From Thelonectria olida (Eukaryota > Ascomycota > Sordariomycetes > Hypocreales > Nectriaceae), in NCBI GenBank assembly GCA_020736575.1, contig JAGPYM010000041.1:1-64000 (forward strand): a DNA stretch of 64,000 nt. Reading direction: 5' to 3'. Within the stretch, counting starts at the first letter, position 1; every line of letters begins with the position of its first letter. The notes under the pieces are model-generated. The model was not told the DNA's origin. It did not search any database and worked only from the letters and a program-made list of their open reading frames with translations. The translations under genes were made by a program, and so were the position numbers. Shown here piece after piece: positions 43,027 to 53,881 of this stretch.

Positions 43027-44652
43027 CCGAATCGACGCGCGAGGCTGTCTGTCGTGGTCTTTTCAGTGGTAGGAGAAGTGGTTGTGTTCGAAGCACTGGA
43101 GTCGAGGTTTAACAGACCTCTTAAGAATTTATATACCATGAAGTATTACCGAGTTCTGCTCATGAGTCTACCTCCTCACCATCTCGGATCCAGACCATCA
43201 CTCAGCTGAGGGATGTACTGTACCCCTGGAAATATGTATGTGGAAGATGTCATCACGACGTCGACAAACCCTTATATAGCGGCTTTTCCACCACAAATAT
43301 ACGATATCAACATGCGCCTTGCAAGTATTCCGCCCTAATAGGTTGTCAAAGCGTAGGAAACTCAAAGTCGGCGGTGTCGTACTCGGTGTGCAAGATCTTG
43401 CTATGGCCCAAAGAGGTTGACCCAAAGAGGTTGACACCACGACCTCGTGCTGCTGGTGTGGCGCACCTAGTCCTGTCTGGTTTATCGTGACCTCACGTTA
43501 AAACGTATTACGGTAGTAAATAGGGTTTGGCTGACAGCTGACGCCCTGCGGGTGTCTACTGTGTTGGGCTAGCCCCAGCCCCGTACCACTTAGCCCAAAC
43601 TATAACGCCCTTTGAGCAGCTGTCTCTCTCCACGCCTCCACTTGCTCGCTCAGTCTCCATCCGTCTGTGCGTGGCAGGCATTCGTTCAAAGAGGTTCATC
43701 TACTAACGTAAGTGGAATTTTTGTGGCTCATGTGGCCTATTCGCCTTGTCTAAGAAGCACAGAATAGAAGCTCTTGGGAAGATCGGCACACACAAGTAAG
43801 GTCAGTTGTGGCAGGAGTCATAAAGTAGCAAGAACTGTAGCGACCAATGCTCGAGAAGGTGCTGACCACTCTGGAAAATAACCAAGAGGCGACCAAGAGG
43901 AAGAGTTCGTGGAGCCAAGATTGAACTCAACATTCCAGAACGCGACCGGCTAGCGGAGATTGCCAACAGCCCGAGGATTTGACTGAGCAGGAGGTCTTCC
44001 AACGAAGAATCGAAACCATTGATACTCCAGCTCCGGCAGTTGAAAATGCGAGCGGGGTCGCAGGGAGGTCCTTGACAGCTTATGGGATAGTCGCATGGTG
44101 TTCGGGTTGCCCCCTGATGGGAGATGGCATCTAAAGCTTAAAATGGCAATCGTGGCTTTGCGCCAAAAGAAAATCCTGCCCAGGGTCTATAGTCGGTCCA
44201 TCTGTGCCGGTCTGAAACTCTCATCTTGCTGGTCGAGTCAACGGTCACGAGAGCACAGTGTGCACCAGCGTCAGCGAAGTCAAGCCGTGGCGTTGACGGC
44301 ATCGTGGCACGCTCCCTTGGGATAGTGTTCCCAGCTCAAAATTGGAAAGAGCCACGGGCGAAAATTCCTTCGGCATTTGAGTGCCGACATGCCAATCGTG
44401 CCGTGCGGGAGGCGTCTGGCTAATGTAACTGTGCCGAAACCCGAGGGATAAGAGCGCTCGTACCATTGTTCGTGGAGGCCGCGTCATCCGTGGCGCCCCC
44501 GTCTACCTACCAGCAGTAGCTGTACCGGCGCAATTATGTCGCGCTTATATCTATGGAGTTTACTACAGGTGGTGATCCTCGCTATAATCTAAAACTCCTT
44601 GATTGCTTTCTGCTGCCAACAAACTTTGGCAAAGATCTGAAAATCACTATAT
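43027..44652. other. No supported gene
   Basis: Two marks stand out. AGCGGCTTTTCCACCACA at about 43280 recurs near 2123. GCTCGAGAAGGTGCTGACCA at about 43852 recurs near 49038, next to the MADS-like gene. Both may be small dispersed repeats. No domain-bearing frame was found. Confidence 0.35.
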
Positions 44653-45984
44653 CTAAATGAAAGAGCGAACGCCGGGAACATAATCCACTAACCACCGCCC
44701 AATCGTGAAAGAGGCCACTACATTAACAGCGCTAACCAATACCGTCATGATTACCGGCCCAGCGGCCTTCCAAGCGGCGCTAGACATCCACGCCGCCTTC
44801 TCTCCGCCGGGGCATAGAACCGCCTCAACCAGAAGCTCAATGGTCACGTTGACGGGCGTGTGAACTAGGAAAGCTGCATATGAATACCGCGCCGAGAATG
44901 CCCTTGACGTCGCTGGGCGGGAGTATCGCCGCTGGAAGAGCGCCATGAGCGCAGGGCCGACAATAACCAAAGAGAACTCGTTCCATAGCGTGTACAACAG
45001 GGCTTGATAGTTCCAACCGCCCATGTACTGGCTCAAGTCCTTCTTCAGGGTCTCGGGACGGACTCTGACCAGCACGGGGGCGAAGGCGAGCAGCATTGTC
45101 CCCAGCGATAGGGCCGTCGCGCTCGACATGGAGAGCGGCCCCCTTGCCGGCCTCCCAGCTGCGGCCTTCTTCTTCTCCTTCTCCTCCTCCTCCTTCGACA
45201 CACCGGCTTCACTAGACCTCGATCCCTCCTCCCACGGGCTCTTCATCCGCGCCTCCCCTCGCCCAAGCGAAAGCCACCCCAGTGCATACGCATACAGGTA
45301 CTGGCTCAAATAGCCCGCCCGCACGTCGAGCAGCGGCAACCGATCCGGCGCATCGATCGGCCACCGCGTGCGCGCGACGAAGCTGCTTCCCATCACCGCG
45401 AGCCACCCCCAACGCGACATCGCGTCGTACGCCCCGTCCGACACAGACGGCAGCGCGCCGCCACACGACCCCGTCAGCCCCGCCGCGGCGATGTCGAAGG
45501 CCAGCAGCGTGGCCGAGTACCACACGGGCCCGCGCGCGCCGCGCAGCGCGCCCCACTGGGCACGCAGGCAGCCCGCGACTGTGCCGATGTCCCAGTGCGG
45601 GAGAACCAGGATGTGGGCGATGGGATAGACGGCGATGCTGTAGACAGCCGTCGGGACGCCAAGCCGCCACAGCTTCGCGCGCATAAAAGCCGCCACCCCG
45701 CTGGCGTTGCCGCCCTTCGGGCTGACAGCACGCTGCATCGACTGCGCCGACACGCGGCCCGACACCCAGAAGAACAGGGCCATGAAGAAGGTCTGGTTGA
45801 ACCCGCTGAAGGCCACAAGCGGCGGGCTGGTCCCCGGCGGCACGGTGGCGCTGCGGATGGGCCACTGACCGCCACTGCCGTATACGATGGCCGTGTGACC
45901 CGTGATGACGAGCCCGGCGAGGTAGGTCCGGAGGTTATCGAGGTCATGACGGCGGAGGGTAAGCATGTTTGAGGTGGATGTCAT
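44653..45984 (-). CDS. Acyltransferase 3 family membrane protein
   Basis: This 443-residue, intronless, GC-rich gene encodes a multi-pass acyltransferase-3 protein (the OpgC/glucan-modifying type), which moves acyl groups onto extracellular or luminal substrates. RRHDLDNLRTYLAGLVITGHTA near the start has the conserved His after the first helix. FNQTFFMALFFWVSGRVSAQS is the family signature in helix 2 to 3, RRLGVPT-like KLWRLGVPTAVYSIAVYPI is next, and YAAFLVHTPVNV near residue 380 marks the last helices. Around residues 265-295 lies a charged KEEEEKEKKKAAAGR loop, probably cytoplasmic. About ten membrane segments can be counted. Substrate unknown. The base composition is clearly higher in GC than the flanks, and no break is seen. 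Confidence 0.85.
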   Translation of the reverse strand: MTSTSNMLTLRRHDLDNLRTYLAGLVITGHTAIVYGSGGQWPIRSATVPPGTSPPLVAFSGFNQTFFMALFFWVSGRVSAQSMQRAVSPKGGNASGVAAFMRAKLWRLGVPTAVYSIAVYPIAHILVLPHWDIGTVAGCLRAQWGALRGARGPVWYSATLLAFDIAAAGLTGSCGGALPSVSDGAYDAMSRWGWLAVMGSSFVARTRWPIDAPDRLPLLDVRAGYLSQYLYAYALGWLSLGRGEARMKSPWEEGSRSSEAGVSKEEEEKEKKKAAAGRPARGPLSMSSATALSLGTMLLAFAPVLVRVRPETLKKDLSQYMGGWNYQALLYTLWNEFSLVIVGPALMALFQRRYSRPATSRAFSARYSYAAFLVHTPVNVTIELLVEAVLCPGGEKAAWMSSAAWKAAGPVIMTVLVSAVNVVASFTIGRWLVDYVPGVRSFI

Positions 45985-47456
45985 GTTTCGGGAAGCGACA
46001 GCTAGAGAAAATAGCCTGATTTAAGCTCTTGTGCATGTTGAGTGAGCCCGTCGCATCGTTATATGGACGGATGCCTCGGGCGCAACGTGTGCAGTTGTGC
46101 TTATGGGGCCCTGCGGCTGAATATTACACCGCGTCAGTACGAGGGAATGGACTGCCGGGCATGCATGGATGGTAGTAATATCTGTTTGTAGAGGTACCTC
46201 TCTCGTAAGGTATGATATTTCGGGCCTATCCATGTTAGAATGGCAGTGTCCTCCTGGTTCGGAGACTACCGGTAATGCTCCATGCTCGAAGTCGAATGCG
46301 TTTCGGCTAGCCGCTTTTCTAATGCCCAATTTAGGTCCCTAAGCTCGGGCAGGGCCTTAAAATGGGCCTGATCCCTGGATAACTTGCTCCTGGTTTTGGT
46401 CCCTCGCACAGCCGATATTGCTGCCATTGTATCACATGATCAAGCGATTTTCTCATCTTGCGTTTACCAAGTTAACTGTGTACCCTCAAGTGGCCATTCC
46501 ACATTAGCGAGGTAGAGGCCACGCTTCATAAAGCACAGACTGTGAAATGGGGCACCCGCTGTGAACCCACGTATCTCCACTCTGAACGGGTCTCGTGGAA
46601 CAAGCTTAGAAGAGTTTCAGTTTGTGGAGGCTCCATAGCTGGTATGTAGTTGGTTTGTTGCTTGTTCACAAGTGCAGTCTCCAGCTTCGAAAAGAATGGC
46701 GCGCCGCAACCCCCCAGGTTGTCACATTATAAAGCACTATATTACACTGCGCATTTGCGGAGTGTACATTCCCTTTTGCCGTAGTGGGATTTTAAGGCAG
46801 GTCTGCAGGCGTCGTAAAGGCTACGTAGCTGCCAGCCTCTCATTCTCCAAATCATTCAACAACAATTCGCTTCAACAATTGAAGGGTTGTATAAGCACTT
46901 TGGCTAGTGGAATTTTGCGAACCCTTAGGCCGCGCCCAAAAAGACGCAGTAGGACCGGGGGCAAACAAATTTTCCTGGGCGACGGCCCGGGGCAGAAAGG
47001 ACGACCAACCATGTCAACCTGGCACTTTTGAGTATTAACTGCGGAGCAAATCAAGCAGATACTACTGTACCACTTGCACCAAATCACTCAAGATGGTATC
47101 TGTCGATTCAAGTTTTGTGTTTGATCAGGCGGCGTGCCATCCACATGTACAGGCATGTTCTGAGGAACTGGTGGTGTAGGGCATAAATATGCACAGTAAA
47201 CAATTTACATACTACTGAGCCACGAACTTCTGACGCTGAAAGTACAATAACTTGGTCGTCCCTATTCAGGCTCCTCCCTTTCATCACTTCTCCATGCTTC
47301 TGCTTCGTTAACAGTTTCCGAAATATCTGGTGCGGCTCAACAACAGTACGTGCATGCCCTTTTGGCACCTGATACCTATGCTAAAGCACTCTGCGCACAA
47401 GGAGAAACCCTCGCTATCACCAAGTGTGCAATAATAGCCGGAACTATCCGAGATGT
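45985..47456. other. Gene-poor stretch
   Basis: No domain-bearing frame is present. The sequence may hold the promoter of the acyltransferase gene (divergent from nothing recognisable). Confidence 0.4.
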
Positions 47457-48167
47457 TCACTTCTCGAGAAGCAGCTTGGCCACCTCGGTGTGTCCATTTC
47501 CCAACGCTGCATCTAACGGCGTCCGTCTGTTGTTGTCGGCGATCGCGACGTCGGCTTCCTTCTCGAGAAGCACCTTGACCACCTTGACATGTCCACTCGA
47601 GGACGCTACGTAGAGTGGTGTCCGTCCGTTGTTGTCGGCAATCGTGACATCGGCTCCCTTCTCGAGAAGTAGCTTGACGACCTCAATGTGCCCATTTCTG
47701 GATGCTACCTGAAGTGGCATGATTCCATAATTATTGGCAACCGCGAAGTCAGCCCCGTTCTCGAGGAGTAGCTTGACCGTTGCAATGTGTCCATTCGAGG
47801 ACGCGGCATGTAACGGCGTCCATCCATTGTTGTCGGCAATCGCCATATCGGTCCCCTTCTTAAGAAGCAGCTTCACCACCTCAGTGTGTCCGTTCAATGA
47901 TGCTGCATATAGTGGTGTCAATCTGTGATTGTTGGTAACCGTCACGTCGGTCCTCTTCTCGAGAAGCCGCTTCAGCACCTCGGTGTGTCCGTGCGAGGAT
48001 GCTGCATATAACAGCGTCCATCTGTTATTATTAGCAACCGTGACGTCGGCCCCCTTCTCGAGAAGTAGCTTGACCACTGCAATATGTCCATTCGAGGACG
48101 TTGCATGTAACGGCGTCCATCCTTTGCTGTCGGCAATGAACCTTCCCATTAGGTTAGTGTGTAACAT
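47457..48167 (-). CDS. Ankyrin-repeat protein (array only)
   Basis: The minus strand encodes seven ankyrin repeats of 33 residues, each with the G-TPLHAASSNGHxxVVKLLLEKGAD pattern (for example GWTPLHAASSNGHIATVKL). The repeats are very similar in DNA, with the AGCAGCTT/CTCGAGAAG phase visible every 99 bp. No N-terminal effector, NACHT or other domain adjoins in frame, and the array stops after KLLLEK. It is either the C-terminal part of a decayed NLR-type or protein-binding gene or a short free-standing array. Near-identical repeats suggest recent array turnover. Confidence 0.7.
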   Translation of the reverse strand: MLHTNLMGRFIADSKGWTPLHATSSNGHIAVVKLLLEKGADVTVANNNRWTLLYAASSHGHTEVLKRLLEKRTDVTVTNNHRLTPLYAASLNGHTEVVKLLLKKGTDMAIADNNGWTPLHAASSNGHIATVKLLLENGADFAVANNYGIMPLQVASRNGHIEVVKLLLEKGADVTIADNNGRTPLYVASSSGHVKVVKVLLEKEADVAIADNNRRTPLDAALGNGHTEVAKLLLEK

Positions 48168-48464
48168 ATGGGTACCGTAGGGCCGGCGTCATGTTGAGGT
48201 TGAATTGTCTCAGCACCGCCTGCCGGAAAGGCGCCCGCCGTCTGCATAGCCGCGCTGCCGAGAACAGACGCGCGTATAGGCAGGAATCTCTGTGATGAGC
48301 ACTCAGGCGGGTTTCTTTCGCATACCGTCTCGCGAGTTCGGTGTAAGGCTGGTTTGAAAAGCCTAGAGGAAAATGCTCTACGCAAACGCTAAAATCAAGA
48401 GGTGACCAAAGTCTTGGCCATACCGCCACGTATGGCCAGGAGATTATAGTCAATTTCAATTCTT

Positions 48465-48928
48465 CTAGGGTAGAGATATGCTAAACTCCGGCAATTTTGG
48501 GAACCTCTTGAAGCTCAACTTCTCACACGTAGTAACTTTTGACTGCACTATAGGACTCGCTTTCGTCAACTTTTCTTGGTGCCGCTCTACCATTTCCGGG
48601 GCACTTTTTGTCTTCACAAGGCCCAACTTCTCCTCAACCTCTGCTGTAGTGTAATTCTTTGCCTTCTTCAAAGCCTTCTAATGAGAGAGAATTAGATTCA
48701 AGCAGTGTATTGCCCAGGAACTCTTCTCACCTTCTCCTCTATTATCTTATGGCAACAGTATCCGTCTGACTCGTACGAAACGAATCCTCCCTTATCCGGG
48801 TAGTCAATGTAAAGAGCCAGTTCCACCCCGTGCAGCTTTCCGTACTTATAACATTTACTGAGGAGACCTTTGATGTTTCGGTTGAGCTTCCTGTTTTGCC
48901 TTCTGTTGGTTGATTTTTGGCGGGCCAT
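48465..48928 (-). CDS. MADS/SRF-like small protein, two exons
   Basis: Exon 1 (48731-48928) starts MARQKSTNRRQNRKLNRNIK and continues GLLSKCYKYGKLHGVELALYIDY, which has the basic helix and GKL-h-VELAL strand pattern of a MADS/SRF DNA-binding domain. GGFVSYES and CHKIIEEK follow. The intron 48678-48730 (GTGAGA...CATTAG, 53 bp, branch TCTAAT) rejoins KALKKAKNYTTAEVEEKLG in exon 2 (48465-48677). The 136-residue product is short, with no room for an activation domain. It lacks a K-box. Related tiny MADS-like genes occur in fungi. The ATG at 48926-48928 was chosen because the domain begins there; an upstream in-frame ATG at 49100 exists. Confidence 0.55.
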
Positions 48929-50003
48929 AGCTAGTTCTGCTGCAAGAACGATTGATGCCTTGATGAACTCTGTTGGATAAATATGCGCTTGAACACTGGA
49001 CGCAAGGACCTTAAATAAGGACTTTTGTTCCAAAACGACGCTCGAGAAGGTGCTGACCACCCTGGAAACAACCGGAAGTAAATACGGAATTTTAAGTTGC
49101 ATAATAGATCGGGATCTGTCGAGAGCCTCTCGGTTGTAACTGAGTGATGTTGTACTCCGTTGTTACTAGCGTGCGGTGCCCGTTAGAGGTCGGTTCTAAT
49201 GCCATCGCCGCCGCCGAGGGATGCCAAGCTGGAGGTGTTCAAAGCGTTCTGCGACTCATTTCTCTGACAGTTTCTTTCGGATTCTTTCTGACCGCCGAGG
49301 CTTTCTGGTAGGTTGAGTTGGCTTGCGCCTTCCCCGAGACTTCCGAGTTAGACCGGTGCTGCGACTAGGACCTAGGAGGGGCTCGGATTGGGCAACCAAA
49401 GTCAAAACTTCATACAAAGGCAGTTGAATTAGTCGTCTTACTATCATCTCCCGATTCAGGATGCTTCCATCCTGGACATGAGCTAACTACGTTTCAAACT
49501 GCTCGCCCTCTCTTTATTCGCTCACGACAGCCGCTGTCTGTGGTTCTTGGCCAGGCACTGAGTTCGACTCACTTGAACAATACAGTGAAGAAAGGGCACT
49601 GAAAGGCACAGGGGCACGAAGCGACTCCCATTCACATGACGGAACCGATCCACCAATACTGACATAAAAAATCACGTAAAACGATCAATGGAAATCAGAC
49701 TCCTGGCCAGATCTGTAATCTTGCTAATACTATCAGGCATTTTGCAGAGCGACAATTCAATAAAGAAGCATCAATACTGTCAAACTATCTTAAAGGGGGA
49801 GAGGGGGGGGGAATCTGTAATTGAAAACCCTATGTTTGCTGTTAAGTCTAGTTGGAATATAGCCTATGGCCAACATTCAATTTCATTTGATTTGAATCCT
49901 AGCCCGGAAAACCCCTCCTTACTGCAAATTGCATATTCTCCCAGCACTTCCTCAGTTCAAGTTGATAGCATAAATTCATCCTCGACTTCCCCCGGCAGGC
50001 TAC
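48929..50003. other. No supported gene
   Basis: Only a Lys/Arg-rich minus-strand frame (49256-49447) ending RRSERIRKKLSEK stands out; it has no partner domain. Confidence 0.35.
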
Positions 50004-50808
50004 CTAAGGCGTAGGTGCTGGGCAAGTCAATGTCGCTGGGCAAGTGAATGCAATACTAGTCGTCGTGGTTGTATGAATTGTGATTGTGGATGAACCATTC
50101 GGGTCATCGCATGATTGAGTTGTCGAAGAGGGTGAAGGGGTGACGGTGGTTTCCAACGTGTTTGTAATTGTAGTGACAGTGACGCATTCGGTCTAGAAGT
50201 TCGGTTCGTCAAGCTGCCCGCTTACGAAATTTAGCACAAGGCGTTTCACTTACCGTAGATACGATTGGGTCATACACATATTCGACTGGGCATCCGCATG
50301 AAGTCTCAAAAGTCCAATATTTCGCGCAATTTCCCCCTGCGCTGTCGAAGCAGGTACCTGCTCCCCATCCCGTCCCTCCCACAGTCGTAGAGGTGATATC
50401 AGCATGCGTAGCAATGTACAGAACCTTGTTACACGCCTCCCACTCGCTCTTGACAGGGATAGTGCATGTCGCTGTTCTCCCATCCGCAGCGATTGTGCAA
50501 CCTTTATTTGGGGACTGGTATGGAAACAAACCAGGCGCGCGATTCGTTGGTGCCACTGTATCGAGGTAGACATGAACACCCGTGAGTGTGCCGGGTTCCG
50601 TCATGGTGTACGTGACGGTTGCAGTGCCACCTGAGATGGTGACACATACATTGCCGGCTTTTTTCTGGGTTGCACCGACGACGAGGTCCTTGCAGGTTTC
50701 AGAAACAAAGATGGATCGACGAGTGAGCCCAAAGCCCGGTGAGGCTTGGACGGACATGGCAGCCAACATGGCTCCAAGGAGGATATGAAAAAGTTTTGAG
50801 GTGTTCAT
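50004..50808 (-). CDS. Secreted Cys-containing protein with Thr-rich tail, two exons
   Basis: Exon 1 (50254-50808) begins with a signal peptide (MNTSKLFHILLGAMLAAMSVQA). It goes on with a kexin-like RR site (GLTRRS), then a Cys-bearing domain including CKDLVVG, NVCVTISGGTATVTYTMTEPG, CTIAADGRTATCTIPV and ETSCGCPVEYVY. The frame would end soon after VST, but GTAAGT at 50253 to CTTCTAG at 50193 (61 bp) splices in frame to exon 2 (50004-50192). That exon encodes a Thr/Ser-rich tail (TECVTVTTITNTLETTVTP ... TITIHTTTTTS) ending PAPTP and a stop. Total 247 residues. Thr-rich tails are typical of O-glycosylated wall proteins. I do not recognise the globular family; surface protein or effector are plausible. 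Confidence 0.7.
50193..50253 (-). other. Intron of the secreted-protein gene
   Basis: Donor GTAAGT and acceptor TTCTAG bound 61 bp; removing it fuses VST to TECVTVTT in frame. CTTGAC/GCTAAAT could act as branch point. Confidence 0.65.
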
Positions 50809-52925
50809 CTTAAATCCTGAAATCGTTTGTATCTTGAAGACTTTGCGAGATTTGGGAAAGATGTTCAACTCAGTCGGTTTTGCTGGTCAAAGATATTCCA
50901 ATGTGTCGCTTCTTATACTGCTGCTTCTAACGCAGTTTAGCATTACCTATCGCTCTCATCGTACAATTCCGATTCGTGAAAAGAAAGCACCTGATACCTG
51001 TGGGAAATCACACAACGCCATTGTTGAAGGATGCAGACAAAGTTCAGCCATGAATTTCAGCTCCCTGATGTAATGTGGACGAAACTGTCAGACCACTCAT
51101 TCAGCCATTTTATCCACTCGACCCGCATTCCTTATGTCGTTTACCGTTCCGGCCATCATTTCAAGCAGGAAACAAGGCCGGTATCACTATCAAAGCAAGC
51201 AACTGAACATAGCGTAACCCACCGTCTACAACCATAATGCCAGTGACACAACGCGTACGTGCGGCCCAGCCAGCGGTGGCAACTGGATGGGCTCATTGAG
51301 ACGTAATCGCACCTGGTTTATTAAGTAAGAGAAATACAATCAGCTCACTATAGGTTTATGATTATAGTGTAACCTAAGAATTCATATTCCGTCACGCAGT
51401 GCATACTCTGGTTATTCGTTGAATCCTATCGCCATCGCCGTCGTTGTCCAGCTGGTAAAAGACGGGTGTTAGTCAAAGTGTTGTTATCGGAGTGTGGGCC
51501 GTGGCCAATGACGACGATGGCTAACCTTTGGATCCGAGTATCCGGCCGGTGTCTTGGTTTAACTTATTTATAGGACTATTAGGCTAGTTCAAATACCCTG
51601 TCAATGTCCAGGAGTGACATGCCGACAAGCAGTGGCATCTGGGAGTCCCATAGAAGAGGCAGGGTCTCAAGCACGGCCAAGTACGGAAACATCACCATGC
51701 CCATATCAGTTCATTCCCTTGCACCTATGGACTTGATTGTTCCCAGTTTTTACGGTAGTTCTAGACCAACTCAAGGAGGATAGTTTATCTACCTACATAA
51801 TGGGATAGCCTTTCACCCATGGTTCAGTAAATAGATAACTGCGAAGCGTGGACTATGAAGGTAAGCGATTGTCCATTCTGGACAAGGTACAGCGTTTTTC
51901 AAACTCTTATAGACCCAGTTCCGAGGTCTCGGGTTCAGCATTGAACATATCGACGTTATCCGATGAGATATATAGTTCAGCCAACCGAGTTACACTCCCG
52001 CTAGAGAATTGCATGCTTCTCCAGGCTAATCCTAGAAGGGATACGGGTGGCAAGGGTGAAAGGCAGTTAGGCCTGAAGCTGCAACCTAAAGTGGTGGAGA
52101 ATTCAGGCTATTGTATACGAAGAGCCGTTACGCCAGCCACCGCATTAGCCAATTCGGATTAGACTGTCTTGGTGAGCGTAACGTAAGCTGCAGAGCGCCC
52201 TAGCACGGTCTCGACCACGCCTCGATTTCAGCATATCAACAGAAAGTAAACCACACCTGGACGAGGCGGATTTATACATCTCAGTAGTCCGTCAGAGTGC
52301 TTGATGCACTTTTGCTCGTCAATCCTGCCTCGTCGAAAAAGCCAAACACCTGTCCGTTGGAGTCTCTTGCGTGACCTATTTGAATATTCCGGTCTCTTAT
52401 CGACACTGGTACCATTGTGCCACCTCGGCCCGTCACCCCCCTGGTTGCTTTTGTTCCTCGGCCAGGACTTTTGTGATGGAGCTGAGCGGGCTTGTTTTCC
52501 TTCGGTTTATGGATTCTGCCATTGGTTATATGTCGCCAAATTTCAGCTCCTTGCCATTTAGGTCTCCCAAAAGACCGTTGTGGCGGCCGCCTCCAGGCAT
52601 CCTCCCTTACAATCACCCCAGTCAAAATATTTGGGTGACAGCCCAGTTCAAGTTCGCTGGTAAATATTGCCTTATTATCTCGTAAGTGTATTCGCCATGC
52701 AGGGCGGTGCATGAACACCCTCAGTCCTGGTGTGAACTGTTGTCCCTCAGATGTCAACCCCGCCATTCAGGCGCGGCCTCTGACACTCTCGCTCAATGGT
52801 CGATGGAAGTGTTTGAGCCTTTTAGGCAGCAACGGCCCAGCCTAGAAATAGCATTTAGGTTAAGGTTTCAACACTCGGGAAGCTCCACCTCAGTAGACAT
52901 ACGTCTGAAGTGCATGGGCGTCTAG
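50809..52925. other. Long gene-poor stretch
   Basis: Frames at 51848-52162 (+) and 52281-52766 (-) have no recognisable domain and weak coding bias. No repeats or element ends were found. Confidence 0.35.
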
Positions 52926-53440
52926 TAGTAGTAGATGTTATTTCGCCCGGGGGGAAAAACACCCCATAGGGCCTTTGCGCTAAGCTGCTTGTGTTTCATA
53001 CAGTTCTGCCATAATCACCCGAAGCCCCACAATCCCCCCCCTTTTTTTTTTTTTTTTTTTAACTGACTGGTCCAATCTGGTGTACATGCCGTGACAGGCC
53101 TACTTGAAGGCCGATTTGAGTGCGCCCACACGCAAGACGCATAGTCCATGGTGGGAGCCACTGTTGCTGCGAACAGTTGTCTCGCCGTCCGCGATGACAA
53201 CATTTTCAGTTTTTTCAAACACAGAGCGGCCGAGAGCCCCTTTGCGGCAGCTCTGGCTATGTGTTCCTTGTATCGTAGTTTCGAGTCCATGACCACTCCC
53301 AGGATCTTGGCGCTCCTCTTGGGCTTGGCTACTTTTCCTTTGATCATGAACGGTGTGTCGCTGGTACGCGCGGCGTTCCGCGTGAAGTGCACTATGGCCG
53401 TTTTGTCTCCTTCGAACGTCGCGCCGCTCCGTCTCTCGGT
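52926..53440 (-). mobile_element. Internally deleted LINE copy with poly-T/A tract
   Basis: The minus strand reads HFTRNAARTSDTPFMIKG, SAKILGVVMDSKLRYKEHIA and ATVAPTMDYASCVWAHS (post-catalytic RT region). It then jumps into 3' UTR sequence (CCTGTCACGGCATGTACACC). A run of 20 T residues on the plus strand (53043-53062; poly-A on the element strand) interrupts the UTR, and the end is CGGGCGAAATAACATCTACTACTA. The first part keeps an open frame. No duplication was found. Confidence 0.8.
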
Positions 53441-53881
53441 ATTAGTTCAGGTATGCCCTCAAGTCCACTGATAACTGAATTTACACCAACTGGGAAACAC
53501 CGCCAGAGGTATTGATGTTCTGGATCTTGATGATGTGATTCTGATCGCGCGCTGGAGGCAGGCGTTGCTAGGAAAGCTTCCACAGGCGTCATGCAGGAGA
53601 GCGTCTCGATTTCATCGTTCATTCAAGGCGTGGCGGGTTCCATTTCGTCTGATACAGCCGTCATTGGCCTTGGTATCGCAGCACGGAACTTGTGGCTGGT
53701 TGAGACGCGATCGCGAAGTCGCGTTTGTGTTCTGGACATCGCCCTGGCTTGCCTTAACTACCTTGGGCTTAGCGTGATCCAAATTGTGAGGTGCAGGGGC
53801 CACTAGTTGACTTGACTCGATGAAACAGCCGCCGACACCAAAACTGAGAGCGCTTACGAGCAACGTTTCGGCAATGTTCAG
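53441..53881. other. No supported gene
   Basis: Frames here overlap and contradict each other, and no domain can be read. It may be the lost N-terminal part of the caspase-like remnant. Confidence 0.3.

Noticed and set aside
45212..45947. Long Arg/Ala/Pro-rich frames within the acyltransferase gene
   Set aside because: They are shadows caused by high GC; only the acyltransferase frame has family motifs.
53043..53062. Run of T as a terminator
   Set aside because: It lies within a LINE copy on the opposite strand and is best read as an A-tract of the element, not a terminator.
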